Positions 16,746-26,240 are shown, numbered from the stretch's first letter. The stretch: DNA of 64,000 nucleotides from JADJOY01 sp016713535 [NCBI: Deltaproteobacteria bacterium] (GCA_016713535.1 JADJOY010000023.1:124001-188000), one strand, 5' to 3'. Notes: a model not told the origin generated them from the sequence alone. Translations and numbers: made by a program.

Positions 16746-16867
16746 CGAAGCGATCGATCGCGGCCAAGTGCCGGACCGGCACCGACCCGGCACTCGCTGA
16801 TCTCCTGCCGCAGCCATCATCGCCTTCCAGCAGCGCACCGATTCGGCAGTCGTCCAGCGGTCCGTGA

Positions 16868-17128
16868 ATGGCACCCTCCCCCGAACCTGCACGATCCGTG
16901 ATCGAGACGTACCGACTCGAATTGGATTCCGGTCGCATGCCACGGACCACACTCGAGTTGGGGAGGCGGGCGGCGCTCGTCGTCGTCGCGACCTACGCGG
17001 GCGTACTGACGGCGCTCCTTGCATCCGGAGTCTTCATCGTCTCGGTCGTGCTGAGCTCGAACCAGGTCGCTTTCAGGACGCTCGGCGGCATCGCCAGCGG
17101 CGTGCTCTGGGTCATCATGCTCGGTTGA
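16868..17128 (+). CDS. small hypothetical membrane protein
   Basis: An 86-residue protein with two predicted transmembrane helices (ALVVVATYAGVLTALLASG and a C-terminal one around GGIASGVLWVIML). Nothing else is recognisable. It is the first of a run of small, closely spaced membrane or secreted genes on the plus strand whose base composition is slightly less GC-rich than the flanks. Confidence 0.4.
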   Translation: MAPSPEPARSVIETYRLELDSGRMPRTTLELGRRAALVVVATYAGVLTALLASGVFIVSVVLSSNQVAFRTLGGIASGVLWVIMLG

Positions 17129-17166
17129 CACTCGGCGCCGTCGCGAGATTCCTCCAGACGGACTTG

Positions 17167-17409
17167 ATGCGATACGGCCCTTGGCTAATCGCGCTCGCCA
17201 CAGCCACCGGCCTCACGGGTGGTTGGCTCGTGCGGCGGTCCGCCTTTGGGCCGCCCATCGATGACTACCCGGCGGCGGACTACAACCTGCTCTACGCCTG
17301 CGGCTTCCTCGGCGCGGTTCTCTCCGTGTCGATCACCTCTCGTAGCGAGCCAACCACACGTCGTACGGGCGGACTCAGACGGACGGGAGTCGGAACTGGT
17401 CCATCGTGA
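17167..17409 (+). CDS. small hypothetical membrane protein
   Basis: About 80 residues from an ATG at 17167: one helix (PWLIALATATGLTGGWLV), a loop with PPIDDYPAADYNLLYACGF, and a second helix. The C-terminus is polar. Function unknown; start and reality are uncertain. Confidence 0.4.
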   Translation: MRYGPWLIALATATGLTGGWLVRRSAFGPPIDDYPAADYNLLYACGFLGAVLSVSITSRSEPTTRRTGGLRRTGVGTGPS

Positions 17410-17465
17410 GCTACGGCACCCGGTGGCCCGCCGCTCGAGATGGGTGCTCGGCGTACACACCTACG

Positions 17466-17871
17466 ATGTCGCACCGTGAAGCCACCCTTCTCTCCGTGTT
17501 CGCGCTCTATCTGATTTGCGTCCTCGCCATCGGCCTGGTGGGGGGTCATCGCGAGGCTGGGCCTGGATGTGGGCGCTGAGGACATCGTGGAGTCGGCCGT
17601 GAGCGCTGCGGCCGTGTTTGGCGGGCTCGCCGTCGCGCCGTGGGTCTCCCGGGCCGGCGGCCTCGCTCGGATCGCAGTCGGCATCCTTCTGGTCCCCGGC
17701 CTGATCGTCACCACCATCGGCGGCCTGAACATCGGCTTCGCCGCGATCACCCGACTCGATTCACTCGCGATATTCTTCGGTGGCTCTTACATCCTCGGCT
17801 TCATCGCTCATTGCCGGGCCTACCGGCACCTGATCCGAAGCCAGCCGGCCAGCTCGACAACCCGCCGCTGA
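17466..17871 (+). CDS. hypothetical membrane protein (frameshifted)
   Basis: Two overlapping frames join into one sensible membrane protein if one G is removed from the six-G run at 17540-17545: MSHREATLLSVFALYLICVL then AIGLVGVIARLGLDVGAEDI. The rest gives three more hydrophobic segments (FGGLAVAPWV, VGILLVPGLIVTTIGG, LAIFFGGSYILGFIAH) and a basic tail, about 134 residues in total. No family is recognised. The homopolymer site suggests a sequencing indel. Confidence 0.5.
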
Positions 17872-17906
17872 ACGCTCTGTTCTCCGCCAGCTGAGACGGT
17901 CCTCTC

Positions 17907-18347
17907 GTGCCGATTTCGAAGGTCAGCATCCTCACGGCGTCCTTTCTCCTGTGCTCTGCCACGTCGTTCGCGGAGCCCGTGAGCCGCCTCGCAACGCTCC
18001 AAGCCGATGCGATCATCATCGGGATGGAGACGGCCGAACAACACGTCCAGCGCGGCTCCTGCCTTCGCTACTTCGTGTGTATCGAGGACGCTGACCCGTC
18101 CGCTGAGGTCAAGAGCCGTATCAGCGCTTCGTATGCGGCCGTCCGGTGGTGTTCAGACAGGGGTCGCGTCAAAGTACCGAACCGGTGCCAGCAGACACAG
18201 ATCACCGTCCACGAGCCCCTCACGCCAGATCGGCCGGTCAACGAGCTCGAGTACTCGGTCGGCGGTACGGTGAACCTGCGGTGTACGGTACGACTCGATG
18301 CAGGTCGGCCGACGACGGGGAAGACTTGCCGGGCCGTGAGGCCATGA
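17907..18347 (+). CDS. hypothetical secreted protein
   Basis: A 146-residue protein from a GTG start with a typical signal peptide (KVSILTASFLLCSATSFA). The mature part has five cysteines in pairs (SCLRYFVC, WCSDRG, RCQQT, LRCTVRL), consistent with a disulfide-stabilised periplasmic or secreted fold. Function unknown. Confidence 0.5.
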   Translation: MPISKVSILTASFLLCSATSFAEPVSRLATLQADAIIIGMETAEQHVQRGSCLRYFVCIEDADPSAEVKSRISASYAAVRWCSDRGRVKVPNRCQQTQITVHEPLTPDRPVNELEYSVGGTVNLRCTVRLDAGRPTTGKTCRAVRP

Positions 18348-18422
18348 AGCGCTGGTTACGGATACTCGACGGCTGAGCTCTGCATCGAGCCGCCCAACCC
18401 GCTCCGCGCCCAACTGAGACCC

Positions 18423-18854
18423 ATGAGCACCGAGATCGAAGCACTGGAGCGGTTCTTCGCCGCGATCAACCGCAACGACATGGCGGCCATCACCGAGGAC
18501 TTCGATCCGGAGATCGTGCGGGTCGAGCCGGAGGGCTTTCCGACGGCGGGCACGTATCGGGGGATCGCGGAGGTGCAGGCGAACGTCACGAAGGGACGCG
18601 GGACCTGGGCGGAGGGGACCTGCGATCCCGAGAAGTTCCTGGTAAACGGCGACAAGGTGGTCGTGTACCTCCATGCCTGGGTCCGCTTGAAGGACTCGGG
18701 CGAATGGATCGGTGGGCGATTCGCCGACGGTTTCGTGTTTCGCGATGGAAAGATCACCCGATACCTCACCTTCGCCCAGCGGGCGGAAGCACTGAGGTGG
18801 GCCGACATCGACGACCCAGAGGCGCTCGAACCGGCCGCAGCGGAGAAGCCATGA
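18423..18854 (+). CDS. SnoaL-like / NTF2-like family protein
   Basis: A 143-residue single-domain protein with the SnoaL pattern: EIEALERFFAAINRNDMAAI, then EDFDPEIVRVEPEG, GTYRGIAEVQ, and the strand pair GKITRYLTF. Members are small cone-shaped enzymes or binding proteins with diverse ligands. It overlaps the AHSA1 gene by ATGA, a common pairing of small-ligand proteins. Confidence 0.8.
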   Translation: MSTEIEALERFFAAINRNDMAAITEDFDPEIVRVEPEGFPTAGTYRGIAEVQANVTKGRGTWAEGTCDPEKFLVNGDKVVVYLHAWVRLKDSGEWIGGRFADGFVFRDGKITRYLTFAQRAEALRWADIDDPEALEPAAAEKP

Positions 18855-19256
18855 AGATCACGGTAGAGACACCGGTACGAGCCTCGATCGACGCGGTGTG
18901 GAAGGCGTACATCACCCCCGAGGACATCGTTCAGTGGAACGCGGCCTCGGACGACTGACACGACCCGGTCCACGGTCGATCTCCGGGTGGGCGGGCAGTT
19001 CTCGTCGCGGATGGAAGCCAAGGACGGGAGCTTCGGCTTCGACTTTGCGGGGACGTACACGAAGATCGAGCCCAACCGCCTCATCGAGTACTCGTTCGGG
19101 GACCGCAAGGCGACCGTCGAATTCGTCGAGGGGACCGACGCGGTGACGGTGCGGGTGACGTTCGACGCCGAGGAGACCCATCCCGTCGAACAGCAGCGCG
19201 GCGGCTGGCAGGCGATCCTCGACAAGTTCCGGCGTCACGTCGAAGGCGGAAGCTGA
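18851..19256 (+). CDS. AHSA1/SRPBCC domain protein (frameshifted)
   Basis: The first 34 codons (KITVETPVRASIDAVWKAYI, then TPEDIVQWNAASDD) run into a TGA, but the next frame continues the family exactly: RVGGQFSSRMEAKDGSFGFDF to GWQAILDKFRRHVEG. Two missing bases near 18955 would restore the expected WH-T-T/P-R block. The family (START-like Bet v 1 fold) binds hydrophobic ligands or acts as Hsp90 activator-like domains. Intact length would be about 135 residues. Confidence 0.75.
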
Positions 19257-19376
19257 TGCGCTGAGCGCAACCCTCGCGCTGCGGCGGCGACGGAGCGCCG
19301 CCCTCCACCCTGGCGCGGAGCAAGGGACCCGGTTTCTTGCGCCGCCCCGCCGGCCTCAGCGAAAGTGCCGGCGGTC

Positions 19377-20917
19377 ATGCGGGTTCAGCTCGTCCATCCT
19401 CCGGTCTACGTGAACGTGCGGGCGCTCACGGCGCTCCGTCCGGGGCTGCCGCTCGGGCTGGCGTACGTGGCGGCGGTGCTCGAGAAGGCTCGCCACCAGG
19501 TCAGCGTGCTCGACGCTGTGGGCGCGGCGCCCGACCGCGTCACGCCGGACGGCGCGATGCACCGGCTGGGGCTGACGCCCGAGGAGCTGGTGGCGCGGCT
19601 CGATCCGGCCGCCGAGGCGATCGGCGTCACCAACATGTGGTCCTTCTCGTGGCCGCTGGTGCGCGAGCTGATCCAGCGCATCCGCGCGGCGCGCCCCGGT
19701 GTCCCGATCGTCGCAGGCGGCGAGCACTTCACCGGGCTCACTCGCGAGTCGATGGAGCAGGCACCGATCGACTACGTGGTGCGCGGCGAGGGCGAGGAGA
19801 CGGCGGCCCAGCTCTTCGCCGGCCTCGCGCGGGGCGATCTCGATCCCGCCACCATCCCTGGCCTCGCGTGGCGCCGCGGCGGCGAGATCGTGATCAACGA
19901 GCCGCGCGAGCGCACTCGCGCCGTCGACGAGATCCCGTGGCCCGCGTGGCACCTCTTCGACGTGCGCGGCTACTACGACCACGCGCTCATCACCGGCCTC
20001 GACGCCGGCCTCACGATCCCCATCCTCGCCACCCGCGGCTGTCCGTACTCCTGTACGTATTGCTCGTCGCCGCGCATGTGGACCACTAGATGGGTGCCGC
20101 GCGACCCGCTCGACGTGGTGAGCGAGATCGAGCGCTACGTGCGCGACTTCGGCGCCAGGAACTTCCCGTTCCAGGACCTGACCGCGATCATCAAGAAGGA
20201 CTGGATCGTGCGGTTCTGCCGCGAGCTGCTCGCGCGCCGGCTCGACGTGACGTGGCAGTTCCCGTCCGGCACGCGCTGCGAGGTGATCGACGACGAGGTC
20301 GCCGGGTTGCTCGCGGCGAGCGGCGGGCGCTCGCTCGCGTTCGCGCCCGAGTCGGGCTCGGCGGAGACCCGCGCCAAGGTCAAGAAGCGCATGACCGAGG
20401 AGGGGCTGCTCGACGCGGTGCGCGCGTCGGTGCGCCACGGGCTCAACCTCACGGTGTTCGTGGTGATCGGCTTCCCCCACGACACCGCCGCGGACCTCGC
20501 CGAGACGCTCAGGCTGGCGAAGGTGCTCGCCAAGCTCGGCGTCGACGACCTGGCGATCGGCTTCTTCTTCCCGATTCCGTCCACCGAGCTCTACGACCAG
20601 CTCGTCGCGTCCGCCGCATCACGCTCTCCGACGAGTTCCTGAAGACGCCGCTCCACGCCAACGAGAAGGTCCTCGACGAGCGCAACAACTATTGCGAGCA
20701 CCTGAGCGCGCGCGAGCTCACGCGCTGGAAGTACCGCATCCACCTCACCTTCTACGCGTGGTCGGCGGCCTTTCACCCGCTCAAGCTGGCGCGGCTCGCG
20801 TGGAACGTGGCGCGCGGCCACGAGACGCGGAAGATGGAGACGGTGCTGATCGAGCTGGTGCGCAACACGCTCAGGCGCGCGTTCTTCTGGCGCAATCGGG
20901 CCGCGACGGCGCCGTGA
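19377..20917 (+). CDS. B12-binding radical SAM protein (frameshifted near the C-terminus)
   Basis: The N-terminal 150 residues form a cobalamin-binding Rossmann-like domain (VQLVHPPVYVN, PLGLAYVAAVLEKARHQVSV, IVAGGEHFT), and the radical SAM cluster motif CPYSCTYCSS lies at about 222-231. The SPASM-free barrel continues to GIGFFFPIPSTELYDQL. A frameshift near 20605-20630 separates the last 90 residues (RITLSDEFLKTPLHANEKV...), which clearly belong to the same protein. Such proteins methylate or rearrange unactivated carbons, often in lipid or secondary-metabolite pathways; no substrate clue is seen. ATG 19377 was preferred over GTG 19365. Confidence 0.85.
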
Positions 20918-21222
20918 AGGGCGGCTCCTCCGCTCTTGCGTCGTCGATCCCCATCGCCGCGCACGCCGCGGCATCCCTCGCCGCCTTCGTGGCGGGCTAC
21001 GCGAGCGGCGCGGAGCTCGAGCTCTCGATCGTGATGCGCGGACTGGTGCTTGCGACGCCGATCGGCGCGGCGCTGGCGGCGACGTGGTCGGCGGGGCCGG
21101 AAGCGGGCGGACGCACGATCGTGCGCGGGGTGGTGCTCGCGACCGGAGCCGGGTTCGCGCTGGGCTACGCGCTGGGCACGATCAACGGCGCCGACCCGAT
21201 GCCGTTCATGTACGGCGCGTGA
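20914..21222 (+). CDS. small hypothetical membrane protein
   Basis: A 102-residue protein starting at a GTG that overlaps the radical SAM stop (GTGA). It has three hydrophobic segments rich in Ala and Gly (AAHAAASLAAFVAGYASG, GLVLATPIGAALAATW, VVLATGAGFALGYALG). The overlap argues for co-expression with the radical SAM protein. Function unknown. Confidence 0.55.
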   Translation: MKGGSSALASSIPIAAHAAASLAAFVAGYASGAELELSIVMRGLVLATPIGAALAATWSAGPEAGGRTIVRGVVLATGAGFALGYALGTINGADPMPFMYGA

Positions 21223-21240
21223 GGCGCGGGCGGGACGCGT

Positions 21241-22153
21241 GGGCACGACAGCCAATGATCGGCGGTGGAGGCCACGCGGGCGGCGCGGCGTAGCGCCGGG
21301 CGCGCGAAGCGCGCCCCTCCAGACCGAGCGCAACGCCAGGCGATCGGAAGCGGACGAGAGCGCGCCCGGGCACGACAGCCCGTGATCGACGATTGCGGCG
21401 ACGCGGACGGCGCGTCGTAGCGCCGGGCGCGCGAAGCGCGCCCCTCCAGACCGAGCGGGACGCCGGGCGATCGGAGGCGGACGAGAGCGCGCCCGGGCAC
21501 GGCAGCCCGTGATCGACGATTGCGGCGACGCGGACGGCGCGTCGTAGCGCCGGGCGCGCGAAGCGCGCCCCTCCAGACCGAGCGGGACGCCGGGCGATCG
21601 GAGGCGGACGAGAGCGCGCCCGGGCACGGCAGCCCGTGATCGGCGATCGAGGCGACGCAGGCGGCGCGGCGTAGCGCCGGGCGCGCGAAGCGCGCCCCTC
21701 CAGACCGAGCGCAACGCCAGGCGATCGGAAGCGGCCGAGAGCGCGCCCGGGCACGGCAGCCCGTGATCGGCGATTGCGGCGACGCGGGCAGCGCGTCGTA
21801 GCGCCGGGCGCGCGAAGCGCGCCCCTCCAGACCGAGCGGGACGCCGGGCGATCGGAGGCGGACGAGAGCGCGCCCGGGCACGGCAGCCCGTGATCGGCGA
21901 TCGAGGCGACGCAGGCGGCGCGGCGTAGCGCCGGGCGCGCGAAGCGCGCCCCTCCAGACCGAGCGCAACGCCAGGCGATCGGAAGCGGACGAGAGCGCGC
22001 CCGGGCACGACAGCCCGTGATCGACGATTGCGGCGACGCAGGCGGCGCGGCGTAGCGCCGGGCGCGCGAAGCGCGCCCCTCCAGACCGAGCGCAACGCCG
22101 GGCGATCGGAAGCGGACGAGAGCGCGCCCGGGCACGGCAGCCCGTGATCGGCC
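21241..22153. repeat. 127-bp tandem repeat array, about 7 copies
   Basis: GTAGCGCCGGGCGCGCGAAG starts at 21290, 21417, 21544, 21671, 21798, 21925 and 22052, a constant 127-bp period. Copies fall into two subtypes, with CGATTGCGGCGACG or CGATCGAGGCGACG, that partly alternate. Each unit contains the dispersed hairpin (GGGCGCGC-GAA-GCGCGCCCCTCC) followed by AGACCGAGCG. The array fills almost exactly the gap between two convergent genes and ends at the stop codon of the SGNH-like gene. Because 127 is not a multiple of 3 and stops are rare, long open frames appear in it; they are not genes. Confidence 0.92.
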
Positions 22154-23272
22154 TCAGCGCGCGTCGGGCACGACGCGTGCCACGGCGTCCGCGAGGTTCC
22201 GCGCTTGCTGGCGCTTCACCTCGGGGCGGGCGTGGACGTAGTCGCAGAAGCCCTGGCGGGCCCGCGCCGCGTCCAGCGCCGGCTCCTCGAACGGCGTCGC
22301 GTTGTCGACGAGCGGCACGCCGAGCTCGCGCGCCGTACTCGTCCAGGCGCGGTTCACCTCGGCGTGGAGATCGTAGAGCACGCGGCGCAGCTCGGGCACG
22401 TCGCCGCGGAGATACGCCGGGATCACCGTGACCTCGAGCTCGGGCCGCATCGGCAGCACGCCGAGCACGAGCGTGAACCCGAGCTCCCTGGACGCGGCGT
22501 GGAGGTCGCGGATCGCCGCCTCGATCGAGCGAAACCGCACCGCGCCGCGGAAGCGGCTCGGGAACCCTTCCCCGAGCTCGGGCCGCATCCGACCCCGCGC
22601 CAGCTCCCCACCCAGCGACTCGCCCCACTTCGTGAGGCGCAGCATCCCGCCCATCAGCGGGTCGCGCGCGACCCAGCGCGCCGGCGGCGCCGCTTCGAGC
22701 TCCTCGAGCCGCGCGAGCGGGAACACCACGTCGTGCCCCTGGTTGATCGAGTTGATCGGCTCCTGCACGACCACCACGTCCGAGTGGTGGCCCGCGGCCA
22801 TCGCGCGCACCACCTGGCGGATCTCGAACACCGAGCGCCCCACCACGGAGGCGTTTCGCACGACGAAGCGCCGCGTTTGGTAACGTGATCGGAGCTCCGC
22901 GCCGAGCGTCTCGGCGAGCTCGTCGCGGGTCTCGTCGGCGCAGAACGGAAAGCTCGTCGACGCTCCGAAGATCGTGAGGACCGTTTGACCCGGCTCGTCT
23001 TCGAAGTCCGCTCCGAGGTAGCCCTGCGCGTTGAGCGCGTGGCCGGGCACCCGGTGTCCACGCAGCCGCGCCGCGACGCGCTCCGCCCAGCTCGCGCCGG
23101 CGATGGCGCGAGGCACGAAGCAGTGGCTGACCGTCGCCGGCTCGCAGTCGCGGGTGATCGGGAAGCGGCGCGTCGCGAGGTAAACGCCATTGCCGGCGAG
23201 TGCCACGCACTCGAGCGCGAGCCACGCCGCGAGCCAGCGCGCGACGCGGTGGCGAGGCATCCGGATCGTCAC
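22154..23272 (-). CDS. SGNH/GDSL-like membrane-anchored protein
   Basis: A 372-residue protein with an N-terminal signal-anchor (RWLAAWLALECVALAGNGVY). SGNH-type blocks can be traced: FGASTSFPFC with the candidate nucleophile Ser in GAS, NASVVGRSVFEI, QEPINSINQG, and DYVHARPEVKRQQARNLA as the DxxH-like block near the C-terminus. The family contains esterases and acyltransferases acting on surface polysaccharides. It faces a second homologous gene across a short divergent gap and its stop abuts the tandem array. Confidence 0.7.
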   Translation of the reverse strand: MTIRMPRHRVARWLAAWLALECVALAGNGVYLATRRFPITRDCEPATVSHCFVPRAIAGASWAERVAARLRGHRVPGHALNAQGYLGADFEDEPGQTVLTIFGASTSFPFCADETRDELAETLGAELRSRYQTRRFVVRNASVVGRSVFEIRQVVRAMAAGHHSDVVVVQEPINSINQGHDVVFPLARLEELEAAPPARWVARDPLMGGMLRLTKWGESLGGELARGRMRPELGEGFPSRFRGAVRFRSIEAAIRDLHAASRELGFTLVLGVLPMRPELEVTVIPAYLRGDVPELRRVLYDLHAEVNRAWTSTARELGVPLVDNATPFEEPALDAARARQGFCDYVHARPEVKRQQARNLADAVARVVPDAR

Positions 23273-23307
23273 GTCACCCCGCGCGCGGCGGTCGCCCGGC
23301 GGCCGCG

Positions 23308-24752
23308 ATGAGCGAGCCCGTGCAGGAACCCGCCGACCCCGCGCCGGCCGGGCCGCGGCGTCTCGACCGTCGGCGGATGCTACGCCGCTCGGCCAAGCTC
23401 GTCCTCGGCACGGTCGCGCTCGAGGCCACCAACCGCTGGGTGTTCGAGCTGCGTGAGCCGCCGCGGGTGCGCTACCTCGGCGATTGTCCGAAGCCGTACG
23501 TGCGCTCGTGTTTCCAGCCGCACGACCAAGGCCTCATCAACGGCCTCGGCTACTGGGAGCGCGAGTGGGCGCCGGATCCGGGGACGCGCACCGTGGTCGT
23601 CACCGGTGCCTCGGCCACTCTGCTGCCTCGCCACCGTGACGGCGTCCGGAACGACTTCCCGCACCTCGCCGACCTCATCCTCAACCCGGCCGTGAGCCCG
23701 GACGAGCAGGCGCGCGAGCGCGAGCCGGCGCGGCTGCCGCCCGACCTGCGCGCGCCCACGACGCGGCCGACGCGCATCTACAACTTCGCGGTCAACGGCT
23801 GGTCGCTGCACGAGATCGCGTCGATCGCGCGGAACGAGCTGGTCACGCTGCGCCCCGACGTGTGGATCGTATCCGAGCCCACCAACACGGTCACTGCGCG
23901 CCGCTACCGGAACCCGAGCGGAATCCGGCGCGAGGTCTCGCGGCTGCCGGGCTTCGAGCTGCTCACGTTCGTGGGGGTGCTGCCGTCCTCGATTCGGCGC
24001 GCCGAGAAGCTGAGACACGCGCGGCCCGCAATGCGGGTCTACGGCGACGTACCGCCCGCGCCGCGCGACCTGCTCGGCGAGGGCTCGCGCTACTCGACGA
24101 CGTCCTGGCGTCCGCCGCGCGCGCCGGCGCGTTCTTGTTGATCGGCAACCACCCCGACGCGCTACGCGTGCCGGCGCCGGGCGAGACGGAGATCGGCCAT
24201 CGGATCGGCGAGCGCTTCGTGGTGCTCGGCGAGAGGCCCTGGGCGTCTTACTGGAGCATCAAGCGCGGCTTCACTAGCGCGACCGCGGCGTTCGTCGAGG
24301 CGAAGCGGCGCGCGGGCGCGCGGATCGGGCTCATCGACTGGGAGTCGGCGCTCGACGGTTACGTGTACTTCCGCGGGGTGCACGCTCGCGCCGACGAGAG
24401 CGGGCGGCTGCGGCTGATCCTGGGCTGCGCGCCGGCCGGCTTCGCCGTCGAAGACGACGGGCGGATCACCCGCGGGGGGGGCGAGTTGCGCCTGGTGCGC
24501 GGCCAGAGCACGCAGCCGCTCACCGGGCGCCGCTACCAGCCGGACCGGGTGATCGCCGACGACGGCGAGCCCGTGGCCACGATCCACTTCGAGGACCCGG
24601 TCACCGGCGCACCGCTCCTCGACGACGCGCGCAACGGCACGAAGGACCGGCTCTTCCACGACGCCTATCACGTCAACGAGACCGGCGCGCGGATCATGGC
24701 GGTGCTCACCGCGCAGGCGCTCGCGAAGCTCGACCGCGACAGCACGATCTGA
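23308..24752 (+). CDS. SGNH/GDSL-like protein (frameshifted)
   Basis: Divergent homologue of the preceding gene: RRRMLRRSAKLVLGTVALEA (Tat-like or anchor region), RYLGDCPKPYVRSCFQPHDQ aligned to the DCEPATVSHCFVP of its partner, VVTGASATLLP as nucleophile block, IYNFAVNGWSLHEIASI and WIVSEPTNTVTARRY. One missing base near 24085 (GAGGGCTCGCG) separates it from the C-terminal half, LALLDDVLASAARAGAFLLI to FHDAYHVNETGARIMAVL, where DAYH fits the DxxH block. Intact length would be about 480 residues. Confidence 0.68.
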
Positions 24753-24907
24753 GGTCGACCGGCTGTAGCGCGACCGCTCCGTCGGGCGCCAGGGATCGAG
24801 CGGCTCGCCAGACGCGGACGCCCCGGCCCGCCGGAGGCGGGCCCTCCAGACCGGGATCGAGCGGGGTGAGCTGGAATCCACGCGCTCGGCAACGCGCACG
24901 CTCGCGC

Positions 24908-24939
24908 GTATCGCCGGGCACGCGAAGCGTGCCCCTCCC
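24908..24939 (+). repeat. dispersed hairpin with long homologous flank
   Basis: GTATCGCCGGGCACGC-GAA-GCGTGCCCCTCCC. The roughly 130 bases before it (from about 24770: CGCTCCGTCGGGCGCCAGG, ATCGAGCGG, GGAATCCACGCGCTCGGC) recur with changes at 34875-34961, so the mobile or ancestral unit is longer than the hairpin. Confidence 0.75.
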
Positions 24940-24978
24940 AGGCAGCGCGTGACCCGATCGGCTAGAGGTCGGCCCCGG

Positions 24979-25272
24979 TCACGGGTCGTTCGGGCGTGCC
25001 TTTGGCCGCCGCACGGCCCGAGCGATCGCGACGGCGACGCCCACGGTCGCGTAGCTCAGCCGGTCGATGCTCGCGAGCGTTACCTGTTTCCAGCTCACGT
25101 CCTTGGGCCACTCGATCATGCGCAGGTAGGCGCGCGTGGTGCCGCGCACCTCGCGACCGAGGAGGCGCACCGCGGCGCCCACCGACGCGGGCACCACGTC
25201 CTGGGCGAGCTGGTGGGGAGGAGCGTCACCCGCGACGCGCAGCCCCGGGTCGTGTGGCTCGGCGGTCGTCAC
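24979..25272 (-). CDS. small hypothetical protein
   Basis: A 97-residue protein from a GTG start, without signal peptide. The C-terminal half (GTTRAYLRMIEWPKDVSWKQ, VTLASIDRLSYATVGVAVAI) is amphipathic to hydrophobic and looks like a real domain. No ribosome-binding site is obvious. Family unknown. Confidence 0.4.
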   Translation of the reverse strand: MTTAEPHDPGLRVAGDAPPHQLAQDVVPASVGAAVRLLGREVRGTTRAYLRMIEWPKDVSWKQVTLASIDRLSYATVGVAVAIARAVRRPKARPNDP

Positions 25273-25370
25273 GCGCGCAACTTACCCGCTGCGCGGCGCG
25301 ACCGCCGGCCCTCGAGAGGGGGGGCGTTCGGTTGCCCGGCCGGCGAAGGGTCCGTTACAGTCGGCGCGAT

Positions 25371-25390
25371 AACGCAACCCAGTTGCGGTT
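25371..25390. promoter_or_regulatory. inverted repeat upstream of the ZIP transporter
   Basis: AACGCAAC-CCA-GTTGCGGTT: a perfect 6-bp inverted repeat CGCAAC/GTTGCG extended imperfectly by AA/TT, ending 40 bases before the ATG. It is placed as an operator for a zinc-type regulator would be, but does not match the gamma-proteobacterial Zur consensus, so the regulator is unknown. Confidence 0.45.
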
Positions 25391-25429
25391 CCACTCGCCC
25401 CGCCCGCCCGACCCGCCATCTCCCGCCTC

Positions 25430-26179
25430 ATGCTGCCGATCTGGATCGCCACCCTCGCGAGCGTCGTGGGTGTGAGCCTGATCTCGCTCGTGGGCGTGGT
25501 GTTCCTGGCGATCAACGAGACGGTGCTCAAGAAGATCGTGTTCCTGCTGGTCAGCACGGCGGTGGGTGCCCTCTTCGGCGACACGTTCATCCACCTGCTG
25601 CCGGAGGCCTTCTCCAAAGGCGGGGATAGCCGCACCGCGTCGATGCTGGTGCTCGCCGGCATCCTGATGTTCTTCATGCTCGAGAAGTTCCTGCGCTGGC
25701 ACCACCACCACACCGTCGAGGACGAGCACCACATCCACCCGATGGGGTACATGAATCTGGTGGCGGACGGAGTGCACAACGGGATCGACGGCCTCCTCAT
25801 CGGCGCTTCGTTCCTGACCAGCATGCAGCTCGGAGTGGCCACCACCATCGCGGTGGTGCTGCACGAGATCCCGAGCGAGATCTGCCGCTTCGGCGTGCTC
25901 GTGCACTCGGGGTTCTCGCGGAGCCGGGCCCTGTGGCTGAACCTGCTCTCCGGGATGGTCGCGATCGTCGGGGCGGTGGTGGCGCTGCTTCTCGGCACGC
26001 ACTCGCACGGCTTCGTGGACACCATGCAGCCGCTCACCGCGGGCGGTTTCATCTACGTGGCGGGCACCGACCTGCTGCCCGAGCTCTCCCACGACGTCGA
26101 GCCCAGGAAGTCGGTGCTCCAGGTGCTGTGCATGTCGGCGGGCGTCGCCATCATGTACGCCCTCACGTTCCTGGAGTGA
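25430..26179 (+). CDS. ZIP family metal transporter
   Basis: A 249-residue inner-membrane protein with eight hydrophobic segments. The ZIP metal-site helices are clear: NLVADGVHNGIDGLLIGASF in helix IV and VVLHEIPSEICRFGVLVHSG in helix V, the latter with S in place of the usual Q of HEIPQE. A short His-rich loop (WHHHHTVEDEHHIH) between helices III and IV is typical for binding Zn or related cations. The direction is uptake into the cytosol for most bacterial relatives. It sits alone behind a 6-bp inverted repeat. Confidence 0.92.
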   Translation: MLPIWIATLASVVGVSLISLVGVVFLAINETVLKKIVFLLVSTAVGALFGDTFIHLLPEAFSKGGDSRTASMLVLAGILMFFMLEKFLRWHHHHTVEDEHHIHPMGYMNLVADGVHNGIDGLLIGASFLTSMQLGVATTIAVVLHEIPSEICRFGVLVHSGFSRSRALWLNLLSGMVAIVGAVVALLLGTHSHGFVDTMQPLTAGGFIYVAGTDLLPELSHDVEPRKSVLQVLCMSAGVAIMYALTFLE

Positions 26180-26220
26180 CGCCGCGCACGGAGAAGGCGC
26201 TTGCTCCCGATGCAGGATGA

Positions 26221-26240
26221 GATGTTAACATCTTTAACAT
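26221..26240. promoter_or_regulatory. GATGTTAACATC palindrome and TTAACAT direct repeat
   Basis: A perfect 12-bp palindrome (26221-26232) is followed by a second TTAACAT at 26234-26240. It stands out as AT-rich, 35-54 bases upstream of the GTG of the lipoprotein hydrolase, and is a candidate operator or promoter element. Confidence 0.4.

Noticed and set aside
21241-22153. CRISPR array
   Set aside because: The periodic unit is 127 bp and nearly identical throughout, with no short repeat/unique spacer alternation and no cas genes.
21165-23225. Long minus-strand open frames (300-690 codons) across the tandem array
   Set aside because: They arise because the GC-rich 127-bp unit lacks stops; the translation is a low-complexity Arg/Ala/Pro repeat and overlaps the SGNH-like gene out of frame.
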